Origin: Mytilus edulis
Taxonomy: Eukaryota; Mollusca; Bivalvia; Mytilida; Mytilidae
Length of the DNA: 64,000 nucleotides
Direction of reading: 5' to 3'
Assembly: GCF_963676685.1 (NCBI RefSeq)
Contig: NC_092346.1
Location: 96,709,917-96,773,916 of the forward strand
Shown here: piece by piece, positions 35,001-47,000 of the stretch
Layout of the letters: every line of letters starts with the position of its first letter
How positions within the stretch are numbered: the first letter of the stretch is position 1
The notes under the pieces: generated by a model
Told to the model about the DNA's origin: nothing
The model's input: only the letters and a program-made list of their open reading frames with translations
Databases searched by the model: none
Program-made: the position numbers and the translations under genes

Positions 35001-38000
35001 ATTTGTTTATATACAGAAATGTTATTCATACAGTCAGGATTCTACTTCTTCAAAATCATCTCCCCATTACGCCAGTTCATGCTCACAATCGTAGAAATGG
35101 AAGCCATTGTAGGGATGACGCTCTGACAATTTTGCTCTTGAAAACTGATAAATTTATCCACATAGCACCATTACGATCGATCGTTATATGTCAGTTATAC
35201 TTTAAAAGACAAATGTATCTACTAGCTAATGATCTTGTCTGCATTGATTCAACTTAAAAATATTGTCTGTTCGGATGTCAGATGGAATTTTTGAAAATTC
35301 TTAAGCATTTAAAAAAATTCTAATTAAATATTTCGTGGAAGGGCAGACTAAACATTTTCAGTGGTTGAAGATTATAAACCCTAGTTATCACACACAAGAA
35401 AATCATATTTTTTCGAAGATTTTCATCATCCAAATTAAAAGACTGTCGTCAAGTACTTTTAGAAAAAATAGCTATTCGAACACACCTACTCTGTTTTTGT
35501 GATTCATTAGATAGGTATCTCACTTGACCCATATATTTCATCTTTTCGTACTGTCATTTTTTATACGTTATAAATTCAACCTGTAGCTTTGATATATAAT
35601 AATGATAGAATCTGAAGCGATATGCATATATAAAATACTCTTGCTTTGTACGTTTTAAAGAAAAAATATACACCCCAAACATGCTGTTATTTGGATGGAG
35701 AGTTGTCTCATTGGCACTCACACCACATCTGCCTTTAGCTACCTAACATAAAAAGGTGCACTCGATTTTTCTCTTTTCGATACAATCGTTACCTGTTTTG
35801 GGGAATTTTTTCTTGATTCACATAATGGAAGGGCAGACACGAAAATTTCTGAACTGAAAGATTGAATATGTTCTCCGTCCGTGATAAAAAAAAATCGGAG
35901 GTTATGCATTTTCTACATCCAACTTATAGATACTATATATAAAAAAGAAGATGTGGTATTATTGCCAATGAGACAACTATCCAGATAAGACCAAAATGAC
36001 ACAAACATTAACAACTATAGGTAACCGTAAGGCCTTCGACAATGAGCAAAGCCCATACCGCATAGTCAGCTATAAAAGGCCCCGATAAGAACCATGTCGT
36101 CGACTTGATATCTTATTGTTTTGCATTGCTATGTTATAGATACATTGAAAACTTATGCAAATGGTGTTTTTAGAATAAGAAAATTGTCGTTTTATTTGTT
36201 TCTATTAACTTTTTAAAATTTTGTTACTATATCAAACATTACAGTTAACATTTATCGCTTTCTCGATAAACACAGAGCTTCGATTCTTTTGTTCTATTTC
36301 AAAAGTGTTTCCGCCTGCATATATCAAGACAAATTAAGATTTTAATCTGCTTCCTCTGGAACCATACACATGGGCTCGATTACCAAATATTCGTATGCAT
36401 TATTAATGTTTTTAATGCTCCATTTATTGGCATTATGTTTTTCTGGTCTGTGCGTACGTTCGTCTGTTTGTTTGTCCGTTTGTCCAGCTTCAAGTTGAAT
36501 AAAATTAAAACTTAGTACACATTTTCCCTATGGTATGATCTTTTTAATTCTTATGCCAAATTACAGTTTTATCCCATTTTCATAGTCCACTAAACAGAGA
36601 AAATGACAGTGTAGATGAGGCATCCGTGTACTAGGGACACATTCATGTTTCTTCAAATTTTCGTCGTATCGCTGTCAATTTGTGTTAAAATTTTAACGTC
36701 GATATCAATAAATATTTCATTGTTTACGAGAAATATGCAATTTACTATCATTGTTATAAATCCTAAATATGGCCAATTATATTATAGTTTAAAAAAAGAA
36801 ATTTATGAAGCATATTTATATCCGCTAACCGAGCCCCTATTGAGATCGACAAACTCAACAAAAAAGCTTTGAATACAATACGGATATTTCTTAGAATTGA
36901 TGGTCATCCTATAAAAGTTACGGTCGTCCTATATAAATTACAGTCAGTCTTTACAAATTACGGTCATCCTTTACAAGTTACGGTCATCTTTTTACCAATC
37001 ACGGTCATCCTTGTTTTATGTTACGGTCATCTTGAAAATATTTTGATTATGATTTACGGTCATCTTAACGATTTTTTCAAATCGAATTTCCCGTTTCATG
37101 CACATTTATCGGAAGTAATTAGTGATTTTCGAGTGATTCTTTTATAAATTTACATCGTTTCAATGTATGATTTGTAAAGAAAATGATATAGAAACACTTT
37201 AACAGACAATACAGAAACTGACCTAATTTTTCATCCGACATCTTGGGATGACCGTGAATGCAGTTACGGTCATCAGCTTTACCCCAGTGACCTTGGTTGG
37301 TATTAACCTAGTGCCAACATAATTCAAAATAACAGTTACGAAATATGACTACGAGTTTACTACCTGAGTGAATTCCGATTCTGCACTGCAAAGATTTATT
37401 CGGATTGTGAGGAATCCTGAAACATTCGACTGAGTCTCTTATAGACAGCGCCATCTGTGCTATTTCTTTGACATGTTTAATGCCATTCAGAACTGGAAGA
37501 CCAGACACTACCATGTACGCATCCCCTATTGTCTCAACCTGAATAGATAAATATTTCAACAATGTAGAGTACACGACAGAGATGTGGTTTAATTGTTATT
37601 GAAACATCTTTCAACCAAAGTATTATTACCTGCATCTACGTAAATCTAAGTACTTCTGACACCAATGACCAAATCCCATATATAATGGTCAGCTATGAAA
37701 GTTCCGAATGGTGCCCGAAATGACAATATGTCAAACATTTCAAGCGTCTACATTTGATAAATACAATTAACATAAAAAAAAAGTACGAATATAGCACACA
37801 TATATGAGCAGATAACCAATGCATTACCTATATATAAGGCGCTTATTTTAGATGTAAGGTTAACAATACAAGATGCAAGTCCTTTATTGTCAATTATGAC
37901 GCCCAATTATTTGGGCAGTACAATTAAGTTAAATTTCATGCAAGTGATTACATTGATTATTTAAGAATTAAATGCTTCCTTTTGTAACTTCATTGGGGTG

Positions 38001-41000
38001 TAAAAGCACTGATCGAAGTACATTTCATTCTAAAAATGTGCGCACGTTCAACGGTTTTAGAACCCTATGAAGTTACAAAAAGAAGCATTCAATACTTATA
38101 ATTACATTTTTTAGCTAGGATCATGAAAACACGATTTTTATCAAGTTTTTATTTAATTTACCTGTACACTTTATTGTAGGACCTCGTGTATTCATGAGTG
38201 GTAAATGTTATTGTGTAATGAAGTTGATTAATGAATAACGCGAGATTGCAGTGTAGCCAATCAGAATAACTTATTATAATGAAACATACATCTAATGTAA
38301 TTATTTGACATTAAAACAAAATCAATTCTCCATGAGCAAACAATTTTCTACAGAAATAATATACAATTATTTCACACAGATGTATAATATAATACAGATG
38401 GACAAACTATCGGTGACTAAACTGTATCTGTATTTTATCGAGAATTAAATTTCCCTTAAATAACAACACAACATACAATAAAAAGGAAAAAAACTGTAAA
38501 CAGTACAAAAAACATTAAAAAAAAAACATTACTAAAGCTACTTCACAACACACAGAGACCAAATGACGACTGTAGAGGACGAAATAATTACGATTGACAT
38601 ACTACTTGGGGAGGCCTGTTACAAAATTTTCCGACATCAAATGCTTGAAATACACTGTTGTGTATATAAATCAATTTTGATTTGCTATATAAAAAGGTTT
38701 AGTTGGGTAGACAACTAAGAACATAAAAATAAAACATAGGTTCGCGACCGGATGACATTTTTCTAAATGCGAGTTAAGTACCTTGTGTAAAATTAAGGTA
38801 TATAGAATTTTATCAAGTGTCCTTAAATTTGTTTAAGATATAAAAAAAAAATCTATAAAGCTTTCAAAACAATCAAACATCTGTAATTAAGTAACATACA
38901 CATTGGAAATGGTGGAGATAAATCATTTTTTGATATCCTAATTCTCCTCTTTGTAATGTCGATCAATACATCTAACTAACAATAAATAAAAAGCATACTT
39001 TTGTCTCTTGTTTGAGACCATGATTTATTTACCAGTTGTTAATGGTAGATTTTATTAATGGCTTTTAGTAACAGGGACTGCTATGACACCCCTGTCTTTT
39101 GTTGTACCTCATGCCTCATGCCAATCTGATGTTTATTACCATACCAAACGTATTTTCGAAGAGTGTTTAACTGTAAGACTATTGTGTGTTATATCTTTAT
39201 TTTATTTTATTGTTTTATTATCAATCAGGACATTAATTTTTACCGTTTGAATTGTTTCACATTTTGTCAAGTCGGGACCTTTCAAAGCTGACTTTACGAT
39301 AAATATTTTTATCACGATCGGATGCCATGACCTTAAGTTGCTTTAACCAACACGCAGTTTGTATCCTGTTAGAAAGGTTCCAAATGGGCATTCATAACTT
39401 AGTTTTTTTATATTGATAAATTTAGTTCACAAAATGACCAAACGACCAATATGAGTGGTATTAACTCACAGAATAAATAAAAATATTCCTGCAAATACGG
39501 AAAATAAGGTTAAATCAATCAAAAAGAGGGAAATGCAAAAAACCGGATAACATAAAAAAAAATATTATTTATGAACCAACAAACAGAAATGGTAACGATA
39601 TCGGTTCTTTTTATAAAAAAAAAAGAAGCCTGAAATACCATTTTATGGAGAGAAAAAAAGCAAAACTGGTATCAATACAATATATTTCTACCTTTGCCGT
39701 CATAATCAACGATCTTGAGAGTTCAATGAGAAAAGTAAAATCTCCTGAATACATTTAATAAGCACAGATTTGCTTTTAAACTTTTCCTGTTTATCATATT
39801 TCATCAAAGGGAAATCCCACTATCAGGACATTCGTAATTTAGGAATTTACAAAAATTTAATCATAATAACATCTGTGCATACCAAAGTTCATGGCACGAC
39901 GTTCAAGGAAGAAGACAAAAGGAAAGTGTGAAAGGCTTCCTTTACACTGATAGTAATCTAGGTTGATATGCCATTGTGTTGAAGTTCTTTTATTGTCATA
40001 ATATTATGTAAACTATGTCAAAAGTACATGACAATCATTTAACACAAACAATATTTAAATATTCAAAAAAAAAAATGGGAAGGTTAGTGATCTGAGGTTG
40101 GCGTAAATTTCAATGTCATTGCATGCTGTGTAGTCATATCAACTAAAAATAAATAGCATTTCTGAAATACAAAAACAGTATGGGCCTTTGGCTTATAAAG
40201 TTGATATTTTGAGCGTATGTGTTCGGGATATTGATTTCATATAAGCAGATATCAGAATAATCTATCAGGCATATTTTGTGTACTCATTTCATTATCTTCA
40301 TGAACAAGCTTCATATTATGGATGAAACTTATATTTCACAATACATTCAATACATTTAATCTGCACTCACTTTTAAAAATGTGTGATGAGGCTAGACTTA
40401 GGTACAGGGCATTGGAGGCTAGACATAGGTTCAATGTATTGGAGGCTAGACATAGGTTCAATGTATTGGAGGCTAGACATAGGAACAAGGTATTGACAAT
40501 ATTATTGCTAAATTGTTAGTATCTTATTTTAAAACTATGTCTTGTCACAACACAATCTGTGTTCATCCTACCTTATAAACATCATGTCTGTCTATAATTT
40601 CATCAAAGCAGTTGTAAAGATCATTTAGCAAGTCAACAATCTTAAATTAAAAGAAAAACATATATAAAATTTTACCATAACGTTCTAAAAGCTTAAATAA
40701 GTGTTTTGCATTGTTTTTACCACTTATATATGTTAGCGGCAATAAGTGAAATTAGGCATTAAGCTTAAATCCTAGGCAATAAGCTAACGCATAGGCATTA
40801 AGTTATTGCCTGAAATTTTCAGGCATTAAGCTTATTACCTGAAATCTTATGATGATTATTCATCCTATTGCCGAACATAATTTTAGGCAATAAGTGAAAT
40901 CTGGAATTAATGCATATTTGGTGATTTATTCTTGATATAAAGGAGTTACTTAATTTATTTCTAATATATCATGTGTAAATATACATTCATTTGACAGATC

Positions 41001-44000
41001 TTCAAATTAAGTAAGTTTATTTAGTAATTTTAGCAGTTAAAAAACAGAATTTACACATACTTTTTTCATGTTTTTGTGATATTACAAAATATTAAAAAGA
41101 TTTAAAAAAGTGATTGTTATAATCCAATTAAACAAGGGGAAGATTCTATAAAATAATTTTAATATTTATTTGAAAATTTGTTCACTTCAATATAGTCGAG
41201 CTGATTTATACTTGTCAAAAGTAGACAAAATTAAAATGTGATTTTCTTGCTCACACCATTTTTCATTTTTTTATATAGGATAAGTAAGTTTTCTTTATTA
41301 ACAGTTTCACAACTTTTTATCAAGTTTTCATATTTTTAGATTATTATTTTAATATAGATAACATATCTTATTAGTGATTTTATTTCCAGTCTCTTGTGGA
41401 GTGTTTTGACACTTCCATTTCAGCTCCCTCAAAGCATAATTTTACTGATTATATGTAAAATTTTAACTATTTGCAGTTAGTTTGTTCAATTCTAATATAA
41501 AACTTAGTTACATTATTTACTTATGTTTTGTTTCATATAGTTTACAATGTACAAATTATTATAATTTAAAACTAATATTTATTTTTTGATAATTAGTCGG
41601 TTTTTAAATTAAAGTTGTTGGTTAAATTTGATACAATATTAATTTTTTTCATTTGCTATTTTTTACGTCAATACACGGTTAGGACATCCTAGCTAAGATA
41701 ATCATCAGATAGCTTCAATGTGCATTCTGAGACATGTCGTAAGTCGTTCCTAATTTTATCATAATTTCTGTCCTAGGAATATCTTATAGGATCGATCTTA
41801 AGACAGTTTCGATAAACAGGCCCCAGTTCTCATAATGTTATTATTTTACAAATATATTGTTATTTAAATGAATAAATGTCTTTTATTTATTCGCATTTAT
41901 GTTTTAGGCATTAAGCTTAATGCCTGCACATATTTTTCAGGATTTAAGCTTAAATCCTAGGATTTAAGACTAATGCCTAACATCATTTAGGCAATAGCGT
42001 TAGCTTATTGCCTAGGATTTAAGCTTAATGCCTAATTTCACTTATTGCCGCTAACATATATATATATAAAATTGTATCTAACATAAGATATATATACAAA
42101 ATCATAAAAAATGCCAGGCGTTTAACATGGTATACCAACCGGGCATTTCAGTGACGCTCGATTCGGAACACTTGAAATGTCAAAACAAAGTTCTAAATTG
42201 AAGAGTGTCAAAAACCAAAATTTCTGTAAAAGTTCCATTATGACCTTGGATAGAGCCACCTTAGGGTTTCAAATATTTTTAAATATTTTTAATAAAGTAG
42301 ATTTGTTACGGATATAGTAATATCAGTTGTATGAAAATTGAAGTGGTGAATCAAAATATCGAAATGACAAATTTAGTTCAATTCAATTTCTATTTTATGG
42401 AAAATAACTTCAAACGCACTAACATTTAAAGAGTTATTTTAATTTTCCATGACCAAAATTACAGTTGACTTCTTTTTACAGCAGTTGATACGATATTCCC
42501 GTGCTTCCATTTCCTATCATGATTTTCTTGATACAGGGCTTCTGCTCACAAGGAAGCTAGAAAACCAAGAGTTCCAAAAGGTGAAGTTGAAATCATCACT
42601 TCGTAAAGGAGTAGGTCCGGTAAGGACCGATTTTGGCCTCAAATTTCAGGTTCATCTGACGAAAGATTTTGACCACTTTTTAATTACTTAAGTGTCTATT
42701 TGATTTGAATTAATTAGTTTATGGGAAATATTTTAACTGATTTAGTCATTAAAAACGATCCGATTCAAGCTCAATTATGAAAAATCTACCAAATATGCCG
42801 ACAAATGTCCCTTTTCAGATGGTTTTTGGAAAAAATGGAAGTGGCCGAATCCGTGTTCATCCTCAACCTTTATATATGTTATGTATTATCATCAATTACA
42901 ACTTACATTTCAATATTAAGGACGAACACGAATGCGGCCACTTTCGTGTTACACGAAAACCGTCTAAAATTTAACTAAAATGCTAGAATTGTGAAGATTT
43001 CAGTAATTTAGCATGACTTAATGGTGCTAGTACCGGATATATATACATTGTATTGTCAAAAACAGCCCGTATTTATGTAGCAGAAGCATTCTACTGTCCA
43101 ATAAATAACTAAAGGTTTACATTTTAACAATTTTGTAAAACTGCTATATTTTGGGGCAAAAAAGGGGTCTTACTGAACCTACTCCTTTTACGGACGCCAT
43201 CACGAGTTGGTTGACCGTTATGGAATAACCGTTTCACAAATGATATCGGATATTTTCCTTACGTCCCCTTCCATTACATGAATGTGACCTACCGAATTAG
43301 ACTATTTATCGGATTTGTAATCTCATAAGCAACTCGACGGTACCACATGTGGAGCAGGATCTGCTTACCCTTCCGGAGCACCTGAGATCACCCCATATTT
43401 TCGGTGGGGTTCGTGTTGTTTATTCTTTAGTTTTCTATGTTGTGTCATGTGTGCTATTGTTTGTCTGTTTGTCTTTTCTGTCCCTCTGGTATCTTTCGTA
43501 CCTCTTTTATGTCAGTGTGTGCTTCGACTCTGACATAGTTTTTGACATACATATCAACCTTCCGTTGATACCTTTTCTAAAGTTCCAACTCCATCAGGCA
43601 AAATTTACTTTCCATATTTTTTGCTTTGGTGTATCCTTTTTCATTAACCTCACTAAGTATTTACAGATACCAAGCTTTCCTATATCGGTATAGGATTAAC
43701 AAACTCGTTGTGAAGATAATAAGGCATAAGGCTTCGGACGCCTTGAATCTTTGAAGTGGTCTTTTCATTTAAACGTATTGTAACTGATTTCCGAGATTAT
43801 AATAGTGCATGAAGTTTTACCTGGAAAAGCGGACTCTGGGATGAAAGTTCAGTAAAGCCTACGATATCACTAAAATATATCGTTAAGCAATTAAAAGCTT
43901 TACCTGGAAATGTAAACTATGGGTTCAAATTAAGTGAAGCCTACGATTATTTAAATATCGTTACACAATCAAAACCTTAATCTAGAAAGGTGTAGACTTG

Positions 44001-47000
44001 GGGAAATGTAAGTAAAGCCAACTATATCACTACAATATATTGTTATACAATCAAACACTTTACCTGGAAAGGTGTACTCTGAGATGATATGTCGGTAAAG
44101 CCTACGATATCACTAAAATATATCGTTACACAATCAAAAGCTTCGGGGTTTACTGGTCTTCCATCTCTTAATTTTTCAGCAACAGATCTAGAAAAACGAT
44201 TAAACAAAAATAATTCCCTGTTTTACCAGTTAAATAGTCGTTATGAATGTCTTAGATTGTTTTCATAACTTTTGTGAAATTGTGTGTATGTTTACGGAGC
44301 ATTTTACCTGATACATTATGGTAAAAGTTGGATAACAATATCATAGAAAGGTTTTTCTTATATTTGTATGTATAAAGCACCTAGAAAATCAATTTTACGA
44401 TGTAAGGAGTAAATCTTAATCTTTACTTCCTTCCAAACAAGATTGGGTCTGGAACTGTACATTCACTTCTCTCTAGCACGATAACACCGCCTATTATTAT
44501 GCAAACGTATTCTTCCCTACTGTAACTAGCGCTGACAAAAATCAGTTTTTTTCTGGGGCTATTCCCTTCTAGTAGGTATTAAGCAATGACACCTCATCAC
44601 AATAATTGTAGTATGTTTAAAATAACGAATTATGTGTGTGCAAAATAAAAGAGGTGTACTGAAATTGGGTGGTTTACTATATTTTTGTTTTCTATCTATT
44701 AATTTTTAGAAATAGATGATTAAACATATAGGAAATAGAAATTAACATTACTAATGTCAAAATTGTTTCCTTACGTTGAACTTATTGTAGAGAAAATCTA
44801 ATATACAGATAATGTTTTACGTTTTTCATCATCGGAGTTTTAAAGGCGTTACACGATATATCTAACAAGTGAGTTTATGTAGCAGTAGTTTGTGGTGTTG
44901 TGTAGCTGAATCTTAAATTTTTGAGTTTTGTAAACTGTTATTAATCTTTTTGATTTAATTTAAGATGCATATCGTCTGTCATTTCTTATAGAAGTTTAGA
45001 TCAAACAGTACCGTGGAAGAACTTGATATAAAAGTTCCTCAGATTTTCTTTTCTCATCTAGAAATGCCTGTGTTCTTTCAAAAACAAGAGCTTCCAGATT
45101 ATTTGCATATTGTTCCATTCTTCTAAGCAATGCATCTAATACATTATGAGTTTTTGAAATTCTGAAAGCAAGAAACATTTACGTACATTAATTATTATTT
45201 ATCTTAACTTTGAAACGTTGACAGATTTTCTCGGTGTCTTCAGGATACTAGCTTTTTATGATTGGCCACCTTTTGGTAAACTTACTGTGTCTCAAATAAT
45301 CTATAATAAGCTGGCACGCCATGCAAAAATGAATGTCGTTAACATGATCATCACCAGTTGCGATCGAAAGAAAACAACCAAAATTATTAGCGAAATGTTA
45401 TTTATTTATCTGCAAACCAACGGATATTTAAATGACATGAAATTAGCTGAAAATCTTCATAGAATAGTTTTGATAAGCTGTTTCATACATACATATTTTG
45501 TTTATTTATTTATTTGTTTTTATATAACATAAACAGCTTTACATACTAGGTGAAAGAACATAAAATTATTTATACCCAGTTGAATCCTTTATTCTTTTTT
45601 CGATGATTATAAAATTCGGCCTATTTTGTGGATCTTCATTCAAACAGTCATACATAATTGTTTCCATCCCTCCAATGTAGTCTTTATTACTGTTTTTATG
45701 TAACGTAGGTCGGTATGGTGGATTCTCGGTGTGAGCTACTTTCATAAGTATTTCTGTATGAAAAAATAATACATTTTATGTATGTTTCATAAGGATCCGC
45801 AATATCCATTGGCTGACGACAATCGTAAGGCACTTAAAATTATACTTTATTTATCAATAGCATAAATGCAGTGTTCAAAACTGCATCTGCTTCCCGTGAA
45901 GCGTTACAACATACAATGCTGTTACACCGATTGCCTAAGTTAGAGGCTAGGTTGTTCGCTCACAAATATGTTTTACCTCGCCATATTCTTTGTGTGCCTG
46001 TCCTAAGTCAGGAGCCTGAAGAACGGTTGTTTTCGTTGGCTTATGTCTGTCAAATTTGTTTTCCGTGAATTGTTTTGTAATGAAAGAGGACGTTAGTTTT
46101 CTCAATTGAATTGTTTCAATTTTGTCTTGTCGGGAAATTAAATAGTAGACTATACAATATGCGGTTTTCTCATTGTTGAAGGCCGTATGCTTGCCTGTAT
46201 TTGCTAGCATCTCCTTCATTTGAACATTTGTGGGTAGTTGTCTCGTTTGCAATCATATCACATATCTTTACTTTTATATAGGAACACAAATGCAAAACTT
46301 GACATAGCTTGTAATTTTATGGTGTATAGCATATAAATGTAATGCTGTATGGTTGTTTAAAGTAAAATAACAAAAATACCAAACTGCAAGGACAATTCAA
46401 AACGGAACTTCCCTAATCAAAATAAAAATTGTTCCTTTTGTAAATTTTACGTACGCCATTACGAGTTGGTTGATTGTTATGGAATATCAGTTTAACAGAC
46501 TGATATCGGATATATTCCTTTTTCACAAATTACAATACCGTTCCTTTTTCACGAGTGTGACTTACCGAATTGGACTATTTACCGGGGTTTTAATAACATG
46601 AGCAACACAACGGGTGCCATACGACGAACTGGATCAGCTTAGGTTTCCGTAGTATCTGAGATCATCACTTGTTATTGGTGGGGTTCGTGTTGCTTAGTGT
46701 TTATGTTTTGTCTTGTGTACTATATTTTGTCTGTTTCTTTTTTACCCATGGCGTTGTCAGTTCATTTTCAACTTTTGAGTTTGAATGTCACTCTGGTATG
46801 TTTCGTCCCTCTTTCAAAGGGGATGCACATATTTTTAGGTTATTTTTACATTGTTTGAAATATAATTTTATTTTTTTCTTGGAATGCTGTGAAATATGAA
46901 TACAGTACTTATTTAAAAATATCTATTTACGAGAGAAAATATGACTTTTATTATAGATGCCATATATCAATATATAATGTACACTAGTTTTCGTAGTATA

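Larger units (their letters stand above)
34104..37289. mobile_element. 3.2 kb foldback element with target duplication ACCTT
   Basis: The ends are CACTGGGGTAAAGCTGATGA.. and its inverse. The inverted arms are at least 230 bp and, less exactly, about 350-400 bp. They contain many copies of GATGACCGTAA and its variants. ACCTT flanks both sides (34099-34103 and 37290-37294), and copy 1 shows the empty site 'AGTCCACCTTGGTTGG' at about 13789. The interior (34460-36890) has no transposase and includes older repeats (35940-36105 and 36412-36650). It is a non-autonomous DNA element sitting in a cyclase intron. Confidence 0.9.
19711..44093. repeat. Segmental duplication, copy 2 (24.4 kb)
   Basis: Direct-orientation counterpart of 528-19349. 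It is longer mainly because of four insertions (25300-26767, 34104-37289, 40732-42055, 42608-43185) and an expanded 38-bp array, partly offset by a short 27-bp array. On its right side the collinearity with copy 1 stops 30 bp inside the first catalytic exon of the guanylate cyclase. The full gene continues beyond on the minus strand. Confidence 0.9.
32943..44187 (-). other. Guanylate cyclase catalytic domain exons
   Basis: The exon at 44064-44187 ([17 protein letters not shown], then [14 protein letters not shown]) gives the first metal-binding Asp. The exons at 40572-40640 and 37364-37538 give IVDLLNDLY and [13 protein letters not shown], with the second Asp and the base-selecting Glu. The exon at 33558-33656 gives [17 protein letters not shown], with the Cys that goes with GTP use and the Asn-Arg pair of the active site. 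The exon at 32943-33034 gives [11 protein letters not shown]. All residues needed for a working cyclase are present in this copy. Two mobile elements (34104-37289 and 40732-42055) sit in its introns. Confidence 0.9.

Noticed and set aside
45218..45532. 104-codon plus-strand open frame between cyclase exons
   Set aside because: No recognisable motif, it lies antisense inside a small intron, and it ends in a low-complexity hydrophobic tail. Probably chance.
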